A DNA stretch of 64,000 nt from CALSMU01 sp965230225 (GTDB lineage: Bacteria > Bacteroidota > Bacteroidia > Flavobacteriales_D > Parvicellaceae): assembly GCA_965230225.1 (NCBI GenBank), contig CBDDKM010000002.1:620001-684000 (forward strand), read 5' to 3'. How positions within the stretch are numbered: position 1 is the stretch's first letter; the number at the start of each line of letters is the position of its first letter. Under the pieces are notes generated by a model. It was not told the DNA's origin and made no database searches. It saw only the letters and a program-made list of their open reading frames with translations. Positions 1 through 8,438 of the stretch are shown in pieces. A program made the position numbers and the translations under genes.

Positions 1-699
1 ATTGATGTAGAGTACGCTTTACCTACTTCTGAAAAAATGTACGTAGGTAATATTCCAACAGGAACTAAGTTCTACGGTAAATCTCTTGCAGTAGGAATCT
101 ACTGGGAAAACAAGTGGGGTGCCCACGATTTGGACTTATCCGGATTAAACATTGGAGGTAAAGTAGGATGGAATTCCTACTATAAGCAAGGTAAAGGAGA
201 CTTAATGTACTCTGGTGATATTACCAACGCTCCTAACGGTGCTTGTGAGTACTTATATGCTCAAAATGGTCTTGCTGAGCCTACTTTGGTAAACAACAAT
301 GTATTCTCCGGTAAAGGAAACTGTGAGTACAAAATTATCATAGGTAAAGGAAGCCGTATCGAATACGATTATATGATGGACCCGAACAACCTTTTTGCTG
401 AAGTGAAATGTCATTCTGTTCAACGCCAGTCTATATTGGGTATGTTATTGCCTGAAAAAGACAAGCAATGCTTTGTTCTTTTAAATTTTGGAGCCGGTGA
501 AAGCCGAGTTTCCGGTAATTCTGAAGTATCCGTATTGGCTACTCAAGCATTGTATCAACAGTGGAACAGCCCAATAACGTTTGAAGAGTTAATCACGGAA
601 TTAGGTGCCGAAATTGTGAAAAAACAAGAACGTGCCGACTTTGATTTTTCTTTAAACAAGCTTCAGAAAGATAGCTTTTTGAAAGTGTTCAATAAATAA
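1..699 (+). CDS. C-terminal part of a TerD-like domain protein (5' end outside window)
   Basis: The reading frame is already open at base 1 and runs 12 codons before its first ATG at 37, so the gene is cut by the window edge. The visible 232 residues contain a DLDLSG motif and, about 25 residues later, SGDITNAPNGACEYLY. This pairing resembles the TerD/stress-protein fold as found at the end of the larger MXAN_6230/SCO0854-type proteins. No signal peptide or membrane segment is visible in this part. A strong terminator follows the stop. The exact role is unknown; TerD relatives bind calcium and are linked to stress and tellurite tolerance, which is family knowledge and not shown here. Confidence 0.55.
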   Translation: MDVEYALPTSEKMYVGNIPTGTKFYGKSLAVGIYWENKWGAHDLDLSGLNIGGKVGWNSYYKQGKGDLMYSGDITNAPNGACEYLYAQNGLAEPTLVNNNVFSGKGNCEYKIIIGKGSRIEYDYMMDPNNLFAEVKCHSVQRQSILGMLLPEKDKQCFVLLNFGAGESRVSGNSEVSVLATQALYQQWNSPITFEELITELGAEIVKKQERADFDFSLNKLQKDSFLKVFNK

Positions 700-707
700 G
701 GTGTAAT

Positions 708-741
708 AAAAACGGAGTAAGAATAATCTTACTCCGTTTTT
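708..741 (+). terminator. Rho-independent terminator after the TerD-like gene
   Basis: A perfect inverted repeat with 15-base arms (708-722 and 727-741) and a 4-base loop. The arms end in A and T runs, so it could work in both directions. It lies 9 bases after the stop codon at 699. Confidence 0.85.
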
Positions 742-797
742 CATATTCATTAATTCGAATCGATATAACCCCTATCTTAGTATAAGATTAAAGAAAC

Positions 798-1712
798 ATG
801 GACTTAATCATATCAATAATAGGTTTTGGAAACGTGGGTAAAACCATAGGTGGCTTATTGCTTCCAATGGAAGAGCAGAGCATCCATCTAAACATTATTG
901 ATACTGACCTAGGTGTAGAGGGAGCTATACTGGATTTGCAGCATGGGGCAGAGCTATACCCAAAACATCAAATATCCCATAACAATCAGGAGTTGTTAAA
1001 CGAGTCAGACTTTGTCTTCCATTGTGCTGGCGCTTCTGTTCCCAAGGGAATGTCGAGGTTGGTAACGAGCCGGGCAAGTATTGATATTACCAAAGCCATT
1101 TTTAAGGAATTTAAGCCCACAAAAGAACCTTTTGTTATTGTGGTGGCCAATCCTGTAGAAATCATTGCCTACATTACCCAAAAAGAAACTGGATTGCCCA
1201 AACAAAACATCATCGGTACCGGAACTTATCTGGATTCCATCCGAATGAATTACGTAGTAAAAGAGCATGCAGATAACATCTCCTCCATTAATGCCATTCT
1301 ACTTGGAGAACATGGTTCTTCTGCCTTCTTAAGTGAGCAATTATCTACTCTCAATGGGCAGCCATTTAATTCAATGTTTGATCAGGGTACATTGGATAGT
1401 CTCATGACTCAGGTAAAAGCTTCTGCCGGAAAAATTAAAGAAACACAAGAGGCTACCATATTTGGAGTAAGCTATTGTGCCATTCGAATTTTTGAAGCCC
1501 TGCTTTCTGATGAGCCAAAACAAATACCGGTAAGTACTTTCATTCCCGATCATCTAACTGCCAAATTGGATGAGTCCGATATTTACCTAAGCCTGCCTAG
1601 CGAAGTTTCTGACAAAGGAGCTATTCCAACAGAGAATTATCAGCCTAACTCCAATGAACAGGAAAGGCTAAAAGAGTGCATCAAAGTAATCAGAAGTTAT
1701 ATTCCTGAATAG
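798..1712 (+). CDS. LDH/MDH-family 2-hydroxyacid dehydrogenase
   Basis: 304 residues, the usual length for the lactate/malate dehydrogenase family. Visible motifs are the N-terminal NAD-binding IGFGNVGKTIG, the acidic end of beta-2 (NIIDTD), VVANPVE, the family hallmark GTGTYLDSIRMN and GEHGSS with the catalytic histidine. The substrate-specificity loop reads SVPKGMSRLVTS, which fits neither the canonical malate (RKPGMSR) nor lactate (QKPGETR) pattern well, so I do not assign a substrate. It probably interconverts a 2-oxo and a 2-hydroxy acid with NAD in the cytoplasm. The next gene starts directly after its stop, so the two are probably co-transcribed. Confidence 0.8.
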   Translation: MDLIISIIGFGNVGKTIGGLLLPMEEQSIHLNIIDTDLGVEGAILDLQHGAELYPKHQISHNNQELLNESDFVFHCAGASVPKGMSRLVTSRASIDITKAIFKEFKPTKEPFVIVVANPVEIIAYITQKETGLPKQNIIGTGTYLDSIRMNYVVKEHADNISSINAILLGEHGSSAFLSEQLSTLNGQPFNSMFDQGTLDSLMTQVKASAGKIKETQEATIFGVSYCAIRIFEALLSDEPKQIPVSTFIPDHLTAKLDESDIYLSLPSEVSDKGAIPTENYQPNSNEQERLKECIKVIRSYIPE

Positions 1713-2126
1713 ATGATTTATTATTGGTCCTCGGCTAACAGCAATGACTCTGTTCTATGGAGAGAAGAAGATGGAAACTTCAGAATTCATGAGTGGGGAA
1801 AAATGAACCCTTTACTTATCCGTTTTGACTATACTTTGATCAACTCCAAATACGCTCACCTATTTGAAAACCTACCAGGCGATCAAATTGAATTAAGTCC
1901 GGTAATTATCACTCGAAAAGCAACTGGTGAGGTTTGGAACAACTACCTCGAATTGATCATTAAAAAAGAAATCAATCCTGAAACCATTCATTTAATTACA
2001 CCAAAGGGAATGCAAATATGGGCATTCAACCACTCTCCATTCGTAAGTGAGGAACTCATGGTTAAAATTGAAAAAGTTAACACAGGCGAGTTTAGGTTTT
2101 CATTAGGTTTTTCAGAATGGGCCTAA
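1713..2126 (+). CDS. Hypothetical protein, 137 aa
   Basis: Not recognised. The ATG follows the stop codon of the dehydrogenase with no gap, which suggests translational coupling. No signal peptide or membrane helix is visible, so it is probably cytoplasmic. The sequence is mixed alpha/beta with the segments LSPVIITRKATGEVW and IHLITPKGMQIWAF. Small proteins of this look sometimes belong to polymorphic-toxin immunity families, but no toxin gene lies nearby and I do not assign that role. Confidence 0.7.
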   Translation: MIYYWSSANSNDSVLWREEDGNFRIHEWGKMNPLLIRFDYTLINSKYAHLFENLPGDQIELSPVIITRKATGEVWNNYLELIIKKEINPETIHLITPKGMQIWAFNHSPFVSEELMVKIEKVNTGEFRFSLGFSEWA

Positions 2127-2180
2127 TCAATTATGGAATTGTTCCTTTTTAGGGTCCTTGTATTTACAGTTTAAAACATT

Positions 2181-2702
2181 ATGAAATTAATCTACCCAGC
2201 CCTGGCAATTCTCCTTTTCAGCTGCACCTCACCTGAAAAGGCCGAAACAACCAAAGAACCCGCACAAAACACCTCCATTGTACAAGATTCAGTTGAGGTA
2301 ATAGAAAATGATTGGGAAGACGAAGAAACCATCATCCTGAAAAACAAGGAAAAACTTAACCAACTCATGGAGGAAAAGAACTTCGAGTTTATATGTACAG
2401 ATAATTGCAAATCTGGAGCAGCCTCTCACGAAGATGTATTAAACCATAAAAACAAAGCCTATTTCAAATTCGAAAAAGTCGTTTCTGACTCCTCTGTTTA
2501 CATTCAATACCGCTTTGTACAAAGCTGTTGTATGGAATTTGGCGGTGATTACAACATCGAAAACGGCACCATTAAACTGGTTCACTACCAAATTAACGAA
2601 AGTGCTTGCGATTGCCGGTGCGTTTATGAATATGCATTTAATATTCAAAACCATGAGTACGATGATTACGTCATCACTCTTAACGGAGTAGTAATGGAAT
2701 AA
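2181..2702 (+). CDS. Small lipoprotein of unknown function
   Basis: 173 residues beginning with a lipoprotein signal (MKLIYPALAILLFSC, lipobox LFSC with Cys at residue 15). A Glu/Thr-rich linker follows. The body holds at least seven cysteines (CTDNCKSG, QSCCMEF, ACDCRCVYEY), many for a protein of this size, which points to disulfide bonds outside the cytoplasm. Probably anchored to the outer or inner membrane facing the periplasm. It is the first of a row of small exported proteins and sits 3 bases before the next one. Function unknown. Confidence 0.75.
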   Translation: MKLIYPALAILLFSCTSPEKAETTKEPAQNTSIVQDSVEVIENDWEDEETIILKNKEKLNQLMEEKNFEFICTDNCKSGAASHEDVLNHKNKAYFKFEKVVSDSSVYIQYRFVQSCCMEFGGDYNIENGTIKLVHYQINESACDCRCVYEYAFNIQNHEYDDYVITLNGVVME

Positions 2703-2705
2703 ATC

Positions 2706-3134
2706 ATGCGTTTCCTATTCATTCCATTCGTTTTTTGTTGCTCTATTTGTTGGGGGCAAAGCAGCGACAGCATTCCTGTAGGTAAAGCTTTTGCCATAAT
2801 TACCAATGCCATTGATATCCACGGCGAATGGATTCGTTTTGAAAGCGATTCTACCTGTGTTCATACCTATGGGTCGCTGGTTTGGGGAACAGAATCGGAT
2901 ACACTAGGATGTACCATCAACCAAAATCAAATTACCATCGAAGGAGCTGCAGAAAACACCATTTTATCCAATTTAGAATGCCTAAAAGTGGTTCTGGTTA
3001 ATCAAAAGAAGTATGCTAAAAAAGTAAAGAAATATAGCTACCGACAGAAGCATTTTTTATACAATCGATTTTTATATCCTGAAACTATCGTCGGGAAAGA
3101 TAAATTAATTATTACCTTGAAAATTGTTGAATAG
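2706..3134 (+). CDS. Small secreted protein of unknown function
   Basis: 142 residues with a Sec signal peptide (MRFLFIPFVFCCSICWGQ, probable cleavage after WGQ). The mature part starts SSDSIPVGKAFAII and contains a THTYGSLVWG-like beta-rich stretch (written in the gene as CVHTYGSLVWG) and a Lys/Tyr-rich segment (KKYAKKVKKYSYRQKHF). It begins 3 bases after the preceding lipoprotein gene, so the two are probably one operon. No family recognised. Confidence 0.7.
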   Translation: MRFLFIPFVFCCSICWGQSSDSIPVGKAFAIITNAIDIHGEWIRFESDSTCVHTYGSLVWGTESDTLGCTINQNQITIEGAAENTILSNLECLKVVLVNQKKYAKKVKKYSYRQKHFLYNRFLYPETIVGKDKLIITLKIVE

Positions 3135-3151
3135 AAATAAAGCCTCCCTTA

Positions 3152-3493
3152 ATGAACATCAACTATCACAATCGTAAATTCAAGCCTGTTTCTAACTCCG
3201 ATAATGGAGAGGTATCTAACGATATGGTGTTTCATTACCAACAAGAAGATAATGTACTAACCTGTACTTATACTGGAGCTAATATTGTTTCAGGTCATTT
3301 GATTGGGCTAGTTAGCGAAAGTGGTTCGATTGATATGAGATATCACCAAATTAACACCAATGGTGAACTAATGACCGGAACCTGCCAATCGACTCCTGAG
3401 ATGATGGAAAATGGTAAAATCAGATTGCACGAGTCCTGGCAATGGACATCCGGAGATCAATCAAAGGGTAACTCCATTTTAGAAGAAGTATAG
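3152..3493 (+). CDS. Small conserved protein often labelled N-acetylglutamate synthase
   Basis: 113 residues starting MNINYHNRKFKPVSNSDNGE. Proteins of this pattern, with DMVFHYQQE, HLIGLV, MRYHQIN and LHESWQWTSGD, are widespread as single-domain proteins in Bacteroidota and are often named n-acetylglutamate synthase in databases. The sequence shows no GNAT acetyl-CoA motif and no amino acid kinase fold, so I would not accept that activity. Regular alternation of polar and hydrophobic residues suggests a small beta-sheet protein. No signal peptide. The nitrilase-family gene starts 5 bases later. Confidence 0.75.
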   Translation: MNINYHNRKFKPVSNSDNGEVSNDMVFHYQQEDNVLTCTYTGANIVSGHLIGLVSESGSIDMRYHQINTNGELMTGTCQSTPEMMENGKIRLHESWQWTSGDQSKGNSILEEV

Positions 3494-3498
3494 GCAGT

Positions 3499-4224
3499 AT
3501 GAGAATTTGTGTGGCACAAATGAGATCGGAGAAGGGAGAGGTGGAGAAAAACATCAATCATCACTTAGAAATGGTTGATCGTGCAGCTCAGTGTAATTCA
3601 GATTTGATCGTATTTCCAGAACTTTCCATTACCAATTACGAGCCCGAATTAGCCAACAAATTGGCTACTACTATTAATAACAATTTATTTGTTCCATTTC
3701 AGGATACAGCAAACAAAAAAGAAATAGTGATTGGTGTGGGAATGCCCACTAAAACTGAGAATGGTATAAACATTAGCCTCCTCATTTTCTCTCCAAACCA
3801 ACCATCAAAAGTATACTCAAAACAATTATTGCATTCGGATGAACTACCTTATTTTGTTGAAGGTCAAGAGCAAACCATATTAGAAATTAAGGGACACAAA
3901 ATAGGGTTGGGAATTTGTTACGAATCGCTTCAACCAGAACACTTTACCAGCTGTAACCAACTTGGGGCTGAGGTATACATTGCCAGTGTAGCCAAACCAC
4001 AAGGTGGAGTGGAAAAAGCCTACACCCATTTCCCTCAAATTGCAAAAGAATATTCTACACCTATACTAATGGCCAACGCTGTTGGAAAATGCGACAATTT
4101 CCTGAGCATGGGGCAAAGTGCTGTTTGGAGCTCCAAAGGAGAATTAATGGAACAATTAGATACTAATACAGAAGGACTAATCGTTTTCGATCTGGAAACC
4201 AACACCGTAAGAAAAGAGCAATGA
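3499..4224 (+). CDS. Carbon-nitrogen hydrolase (nitrilase superfamily amidohydrolase)
   Basis: 241 residues, slightly short for the family. The catalytic triad is visible: Glu41 in VFPELS, Lys108 in KVYSKQLLHSDE and the nucleophile Cys140 in LGICYESLQPEHF. Proteins of this type hydrolyse amides or nitriles of small molecules (omega-amides, carbamoyl amines); the substrate cannot be told from sequence. No signal peptide, so cytoplasmic. The stop overlaps the next start by 4 bases (ATGA), indicating coupling to a secreted protein of unknown function. Confidence 0.85.
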   Translation: MRICVAQMRSEKGEVEKNINHHLEMVDRAAQCNSDLIVFPELSITNYEPELANKLATTINNNLFVPFQDTANKKEIVIGVGMPTKTENGINISLLIFSPNQPSKVYSKQLLHSDELPYFVEGQEQTILEIKGHKIGLGICYESLQPEHFTSCNQLGAEVYIASVAKPQGGVEKAYTHFPQIAKEYSTPILMANAVGKCDNFLSMGQSAVWSSKGELMEQLDTNTEGLIVFDLETNTVRKEQ

Positions 4225-4943
4225 AGCAAATCGCCACCTTTATTCTTGTTATGCTTTTAACTCTTTCCGGGCTTTCCCAAACCGGAACGAACAGTTTTCA
4301 GGGCTTGTGGGAAACCCATTGGACCAAAACCGTTGCTGCCAGCCCGTATGCAGATGCAGCATATCATTATTATCATTACAGCAACTACCTTTATGTGGAA
4401 GACGATAGTATATGGGTTCTGGATTATCCTTGCGAAAGAAGATCGGTTAGCCCATTTACGACTGATGCCTTTCAAATGATTAACGATAGCACCATTAAGT
4501 ATGGTGGTCGAGATTATTCCCTCAATAAATGGTGCGATACCGCCGCCATTTCGAATTTAAAAAGCCATCAAATTAACCCGGATTGTTACCTGGGTAAATG
4601 GCGTTTAAACTATGTGGAATCTGGAGGCGACGGAACAGGGCACCATGTCATCTATCCCTTCGATGTAGATACTGTTATAAACATAACTGAAGCCCTTTCT
4701 GATGGAGAGTTTCTTACATTAAGGACCGGAAAATCCGAAAGAGAATTTCAGCTAACTCTGGAACATGATAACTTTGTTTATTGTCTGGTCTTAACTCCAA
4801 CTGATTCGTGGGATGAAAAAGAAAACATCATGTGGAGAAGGGATTGGGACCTACCTACTCCAAACAAAAAAGAGTTAAAGGAAATTAGAGGAGGAAAAGG
4901 AGAATTGCCTTCTAAACTCCGTTTAGAATACAGCAGATGGTAA
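4221..4943 (+). CDS. Secreted protein of unknown function, 240 aa
   Basis: A signal peptide (MKQIATFILVMLLTLSGLSQ) is followed by a Tyr/Trp/His-rich mature region (YADAAYHYYHYSNYLY). Four or five cysteines are scattered through it (YPCERR, NKWCDT, NPDCYLG, VYCLVL). The repeated pattern of a leading Trp and short strands (FQGLWETHW, YLGKWRLNYVE) suggests a lipocalin-like or other beta-barrel fold, but no family is recognised. Starts in the stop codon of the nitrilase-family gene and overlaps the next gene by 7 bases. Confidence 0.7.
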   Translation: MKQIATFILVMLLTLSGLSQTGTNSFQGLWETHWTKTVAASPYADAAYHYYHYSNYLYVEDDSIWVLDYPCERRSVSPFTTDAFQMINDSTIKYGGRDYSLNKWCDTAAISNLKSHQINPDCYLGKWRLNYVESGGDGTGHHVIYPFDVDTVINITEALSDGEFLTLRTGKSEREFQLTLEHDNFVYCLVLTPTDSWDEKENIMWRRDWDLPTPNKKELKEIRGGKGELPSKLRLEYSRW

Positions 4944-5437
4944 ACATTAACCAAATAGCACCTAAGTTTTCTCTATTTATAATAGGGCTTATTGGCTTGT
5001 TTTCCTGTAGCAATGATCAGCCCACAGCAGAGCAATTGAACGGCTACTGGACAGTAGATTCCGTTTGTCAATACAATGGTTACGACCCCGAACCATTTTC
5101 ATGTGATTTTCTTTCAGGAGAAGGCCTGAAAGGAATAAGAGGCATGTACTTAGTGTATTCCGACAATGACCCTTGTCCACTGAGTATTTATGTTACGGAT
5201 AAAGGCGAGATACTGCGAAAAGAAGTTGCTAAAATACAGCAGGATTCAATGATTAGAGGTAATAGTTGTAATGAACTGATCTATTCGTGTGGTTGGAAAT
5301 TGGAAAATGAAGAAGTTATTGCAATCTCCCAACAAACAGATCCTAAAGTAGAATTGATCTACTATTATTCCAGAAAACAAGGAGAAGTTGCAACGTCTAT
5401 TTTAAATGATATAAACAATGAAAACTACCCTCAATAA
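4937..5437 (+). CDS. Small lipoprotein, lipocalin-like N-terminus
   Basis: 166 residues with a lipoprotein signal (FIIGLIGLFSCSND, Cys at residue 24). After the anchor comes LNGYWTVDSVCQYNG, a start typical of small lipocalin-like lipoproteins in Bacteroidota. The rest carries several cysteines. It overlaps its upstream neighbour by 7 bases and the downstream gene by 20 bases, so it belongs to a tightly packed exported-protein operon. Ligand and role unknown. Confidence 0.7.
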   Translation: MVNINQIAPKFSLFIIGLIGLFSCSNDQPTAEQLNGYWTVDSVCQYNGYDPEPFSCDFLSGEGLKGIRGMYLVYSDNDPCPLSIYVTDKGEILRKEVAKIQQDSMIRGNSCNELIYSCGWKLENEEVIAISQQTDPKVELIYYYSRKQGEVATSILNDINNENYPQ

Positions 5438-5846
5438 GAAGCAACTAGCCACCTACCTCTTATCCATTTTCTTGATTGGGGTCGTAGCATTTTCCAGTGC
5501 TTGCAAGAAAGAGCAGTCTTTTCCATTTAGGGTCATTAACAATTCCGGTTACGACATTTCTCAGCTCTCCTTTTCAGGAGCAACATCCAGCGAAGAAGTC
5601 TCTATTAACCATGGCGACACATTAGAGAATATCATTGCTTCATACCCAAAAAGGTTTCGATTAACTCCTAAACTGTTATGCATTACTATACACGAGTTCG
5701 ATCAACAGGGAGCGACCTTTAATGTGGTTCAAAACAAGCCCTGTATTCCATTTTCGAAAAAGGATTTAAGCGAAGTATCGAACACCTTAACAATTATTAG
5801 CACCGTTAATTCCGACACCATTACATTTGAGTATATCTTAGAATAG
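5418..5846 (+). CDS. Small lipoprotein of unknown function, 142 aa
   Basis: The N-terminus is charged (MKTTLNKKQ), then hydrophobic (YLLSIFLIGVVAFSSAC), with a lipobox SSAC at Cys29 and the charged KKEQ after it. The mature part FPFRVINNSGYDISQLSF looks like a small beta-sandwich. The start codon lies within the preceding gene (20-base overlap). No family recognised. Confidence 0.65.
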   Translation: MKTTLNKKQLATYLLSIFLIGVVAFSSACKKEQSFPFRVINNSGYDISQLSFSGATSSEEVSINHGDTLENIIASYPKRFRLTPKLLCITIHEFDQQGATFNVVQNKPCIPFSKKDLSEVSNTLTIISTVNSDTITFEYILE

Positions 5847-5861
5847 ATTTACTTCACTTCT

Positions 5862-6338
5862 ATGAACTTCCGTGGTCAACATTCATTATCTGCTTCTGAA
5901 AAGAAGGGTCTTTTCCTGCTTTGGAATGCCGAATATCCCAAGCAACTAGGGTATGCAACGGCACCGGATTTAGAGAGTTATCTGGCTACACTGGAAAACC
6001 CATATCATGTATTATTAAAAGATAAAAACCTAAGAATTGTTGGGTGGTATTTCGATTTTGAAAGAGAAGGCAAAACCTGGTTTGCCATTATTTTAGATTC
6101 GAGCCTTCAGGGAAAAGGAACAGGAACGCAACTACTTAATCGTGCCAAAGAGAACCATAAAGAGCTCAACGGATGGGTTATTGACCACAATAACGACAAA
6201 AAAATGAACGGAGAAACCTACCTCTCCCCTCTTGAATTTTACACTAAGAATGATTTTAAAATAGTACCTTCAAACCGCCTTGAACTTGAAACAATTTCAG
6301 CTGTTCAAATAACATGGACAAAACATCAATCTACATGA
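5862..6338 (+). CDS. GNAT-family N-acetyltransferase
   Basis: 158 residues with acetyl-CoA-binding motif A (LDSSLQGKGTGTQLLNRAK, the Q-x-x-G-x-G/A element), preceded by a WYFDFEREGKTWFAIIL strand pair and followed by a C-terminal SPLEFYTKNDFKIV, typical of the GNAT fold. It should transfer an acetyl group from acetyl-CoA to a small molecule or protein amine in the cytoplasm; the acceptor is unknown. The stop codon overlaps the start of the serine hydrolase gene in an ATGA arrangement. Confidence 0.8.
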   Translation: MNFRGQHSLSASEKKGLFLLWNAEYPKQLGYATAPDLESYLATLENPYHVLLKDKNLRIVGWYFDFEREGKTWFAIILDSSLQGKGTGTQLLNRAKENHKELNGWVIDHNNDKKMNGETYLSPLEFYTKNDFKIVPSNRLELETISAVQITWTKHQST

Positions 6339-7723
6339 AAAAAAACCTACTCCTACTGGCTTTTGGAACTCTATTTATTACCCCTTTAACCGTTGCTCAA
6401 AAAACATTTAATAAAGAGCAATTAACCGGGGTTCTATCCAAAGAAACCAAAAAAATTCTGGAGGAAACAGGCATTCCTTCCATTTCCATTGCCGTGTTTA
6501 CTAAAGATGAATTAGTATGGTCCAATGCCTTTGGTTATACCAACGTAAAAAAGCAAGTTCCTGCTACAAGTAGCACCATTTATAGCACCGGCTCCAACTT
6601 TAAGTTTGTTACGGCAACCTGCATCATGCAGATGGTGGAGTCAGGCAAGATCAAGCTGGACGACCCCATTAATAAATATCTTGGTGATTTATCCATTCCT
6701 GAGAATGAAGAGCCGGTTACTTTCAGACACTTGTTGTGTCATCGGTCTGGGTTAATTGGACCTATCGAAATCGTTCCTCTCTGGGAAAAGAAGCTTCCCA
6801 AATCCATTGAAGACATTCCTGCAGAAATTAAAGCAGAATCCAGACCGGGAGAGAAATACGAATACTGCAATCATTGCTATGCTCTAGCCGGATTACTGAT
6901 AGAAAAAATCACAGGACAAACCTACGAGGAATACTTACTGGAGCATATCTTTAAGCCACTCAAAATTCAATCGCAAGGACCCATTACACCCACTGCTGAA
7001 ATGATAGAAGAATTGGCCCTACCTTACGACTTAAAAGACAACAAATCTATTCCTTCATTGCAATATCGATTTGATGTATACCCTGCCGGAGATGCCTATT
7101 TAACTGCAGAGGAAATGGCTCATTTTTACATGGCACAACTCAATAGTGGGAAATATGATGGAAGCACTCTACTAAGCTCTGAATTAGTAACCGAAATGCA
7201 ATCTCCTCAGTTGGGTGGAGACTACGGCTTAGGCATTGGTCTCGACAGCACCATATACATTGAACATACTGGAGGTGTACCGGGGTTCTCTACCTATTTT
7301 ATTGGGGACCTGGAAAATAAAAACGGAGTATACATTGCCTGCAACGCCACTGGAGGCCACACCCCAATTATGGCACTAGGAGACCTTGCTATAGAGCTAA
7401 TGGCTGGTAATACAGATGTTGAGCCCTTACCTTCATTTGCGAAAGAGGATCTGGAGATTATTGAACTGGAAGAGTCTTACATAAAAACGCTAACTGGTAA
7501 ATATAAATTTACAGACGATTTCATTATTTCCATTTTTTTGGAAGATGGACAAGTATATGCTCAAGCCACCGGACAATCAAAACTGAAAATATTCCCAAAC
7601 AAAAAGGATTTGTTCTTTTTTACCATCATCGATGCTCAAATTAGGTTTAATATGGAGGATGGAAAAGTGGTTGGGATGACCTTAATTCAGGGGGGAGAAT
7701 CGGAAGGGATAAAAATAGAATAA
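6335..7723 (+). CDS. Serine hydrolase of the beta-lactamase class C/penicillin-binding-protein family, exported
   Basis: I place the start at the ATG at 6335 rather than the one at 6314, because it forms an ATGA overlap with the GNAT stop and puts the signal peptide (MKKNLLLLAFGTLFITPLTVAQ) at the very N-terminus. The S-x-x-K motif is in STGSNFKFVTA, Y-x-N is in YEYCNHCYALAG and the KTG-equivalent is EHTGGVPGF. A C-terminal domain of about 100 residues (LTGKYKF onward) resembles the DUF3471-type tail. It probably acts in the periplasm as an esterase, peptidase or D,D-peptidase-like enzyme. Resistance to antibiotics cannot be inferred. Confidence 0.85.
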   Translation: MKKNLLLLAFGTLFITPLTVAQKTFNKEQLTGVLSKETKKILEETGIPSISIAVFTKDELVWSNAFGYTNVKKQVPATSSTIYSTGSNFKFVTATCIMQMVESGKIKLDDPINKYLGDLSIPENEEPVTFRHLLCHRSGLIGPIEIVPLWEKKLPKSIEDIPAEIKAESRPGEKYEYCNHCYALAGLLIEKITGQTYEEYLLEHIFKPLKIQSQGPITPTAEMIEELALPYDLKDNKSIPSLQYRFDVYPAGDAYLTAEEMAHFYMAQLNSGKYDGSTLLSSELVTEMQSPQLGGDYGLGIGLDSTIYIEHTGGVPGFSTYFIGDLENKNGVYIACNATGGHTPIMALGDLAIELMAGNTDVEPLPSFAKEDLEIIELEESYIKTLTGKYKFTDDFIISIFLEDGQVYAQATGQSKLKIFPNKKDLFFFTIIDAQIRFNMEDGKVVGMTLIQGGESEGIKIE

Positions 7724-7731
7724 CTTTGCCT

Positions 7732-8340
7732 ATGTACATTCCTAAACACTATCAGGGAAAACAGAAAGACGCTATCAAGTTCATGAAGCGATTCAGCTTT
7801 GGAACCATAATTACATCAATTGATAATGTTCCTGTTGCAACCCATCTGCCCTTTGTGATTTCAGAACGTGATGATCAGGTAATCATTACCTCTCACTTAT
7901 CCAAAGCCAACCCACACTGGGAGCACCTGGAGTCGTCCGAAAACCTAATTATCTTCTCAGAGCCACACGCCTACATTTCTCCTAAAAATTACGAGAAAAA
8001 AGAAAATGTTCCCACCTGGAACTACCTGGCGGTACACGCGTACGGTAAGGCTAAAATTATAAAAGGACTAGACAACAACGTAGCTGTTTTGGAATCCATG
8101 ATCCAACAGTTTGAACCGGAATACCATAAACAATGGTCTACCCTATCGGATGAGTATAAGCAAAGAATGGTAAAGGGGATCGTTGCTTTCGAGATACAGG
8201 TGTCGAAACTTGAATCGAAGGAAAAGCTGAGCCAAAACAAAAAGAAACCAGAAAGAGAAAGTATTATTGAGTCTCTTTCCAGAAGTTCTGATTCGAACGA
8301 AAAAATGCTAGCCGAATACATGAAGTTAAAGGAAGAGTAG
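7732..8340 (+). CDS. PaiB-like FMN-binding protein
   Basis: The ATG at 7732 gives MYIPKHYQGK, the normal family N-terminus; a TTG two codons earlier would add only two residues. About 202 residues with the PaiB/FMN-binding split-barrel pattern: FGTIITS, VATHLPFVI, LSKANPHWEHL, IIFSEPHAYISP and VPTWNYLAVHAYGKAKII. Family members were first described as negative regulators of sporulation and protease genes in Bacillus, but the split-barrel fold suggests a flavin- or heme-linked enzyme. The C-terminus is Lys/Ser-rich and has no HTH. It lies 8 bases after the hydrolase gene, probably in the same transcript. Confidence 0.85.
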   Translation: MYIPKHYQGKQKDAIKFMKRFSFGTIITSIDNVPVATHLPFVISERDDQVIITSHLSKANPHWEHLESSENLIIFSEPHAYISPKNYEKKENVPTWNYLAVHAYGKAKIIKGLDNNVAVLESMIQQFEPEYHKQWSTLSDEYKQRMVKGIVAFEIQVSKLESKEKLSQNKKKPERESIIESLSRSSDSNEKMLAEYMKLKEE

Positions 8341-8438
8341 CAAAGGCTTGACTGTTAATTCTCCTCTTCAAACCTGATGATGATCATTGAATACGTTATT
8401 GGTTAAAACTACCTTTCATAATAACTAAACAGAAAATC

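Noticed and set aside
6335..7723. Antibiotic-resistance beta-lactamase
   Set aside because: Only the general serine hydrolase motifs are present; many family members are esterases or peptidases, so resistance is not supported.
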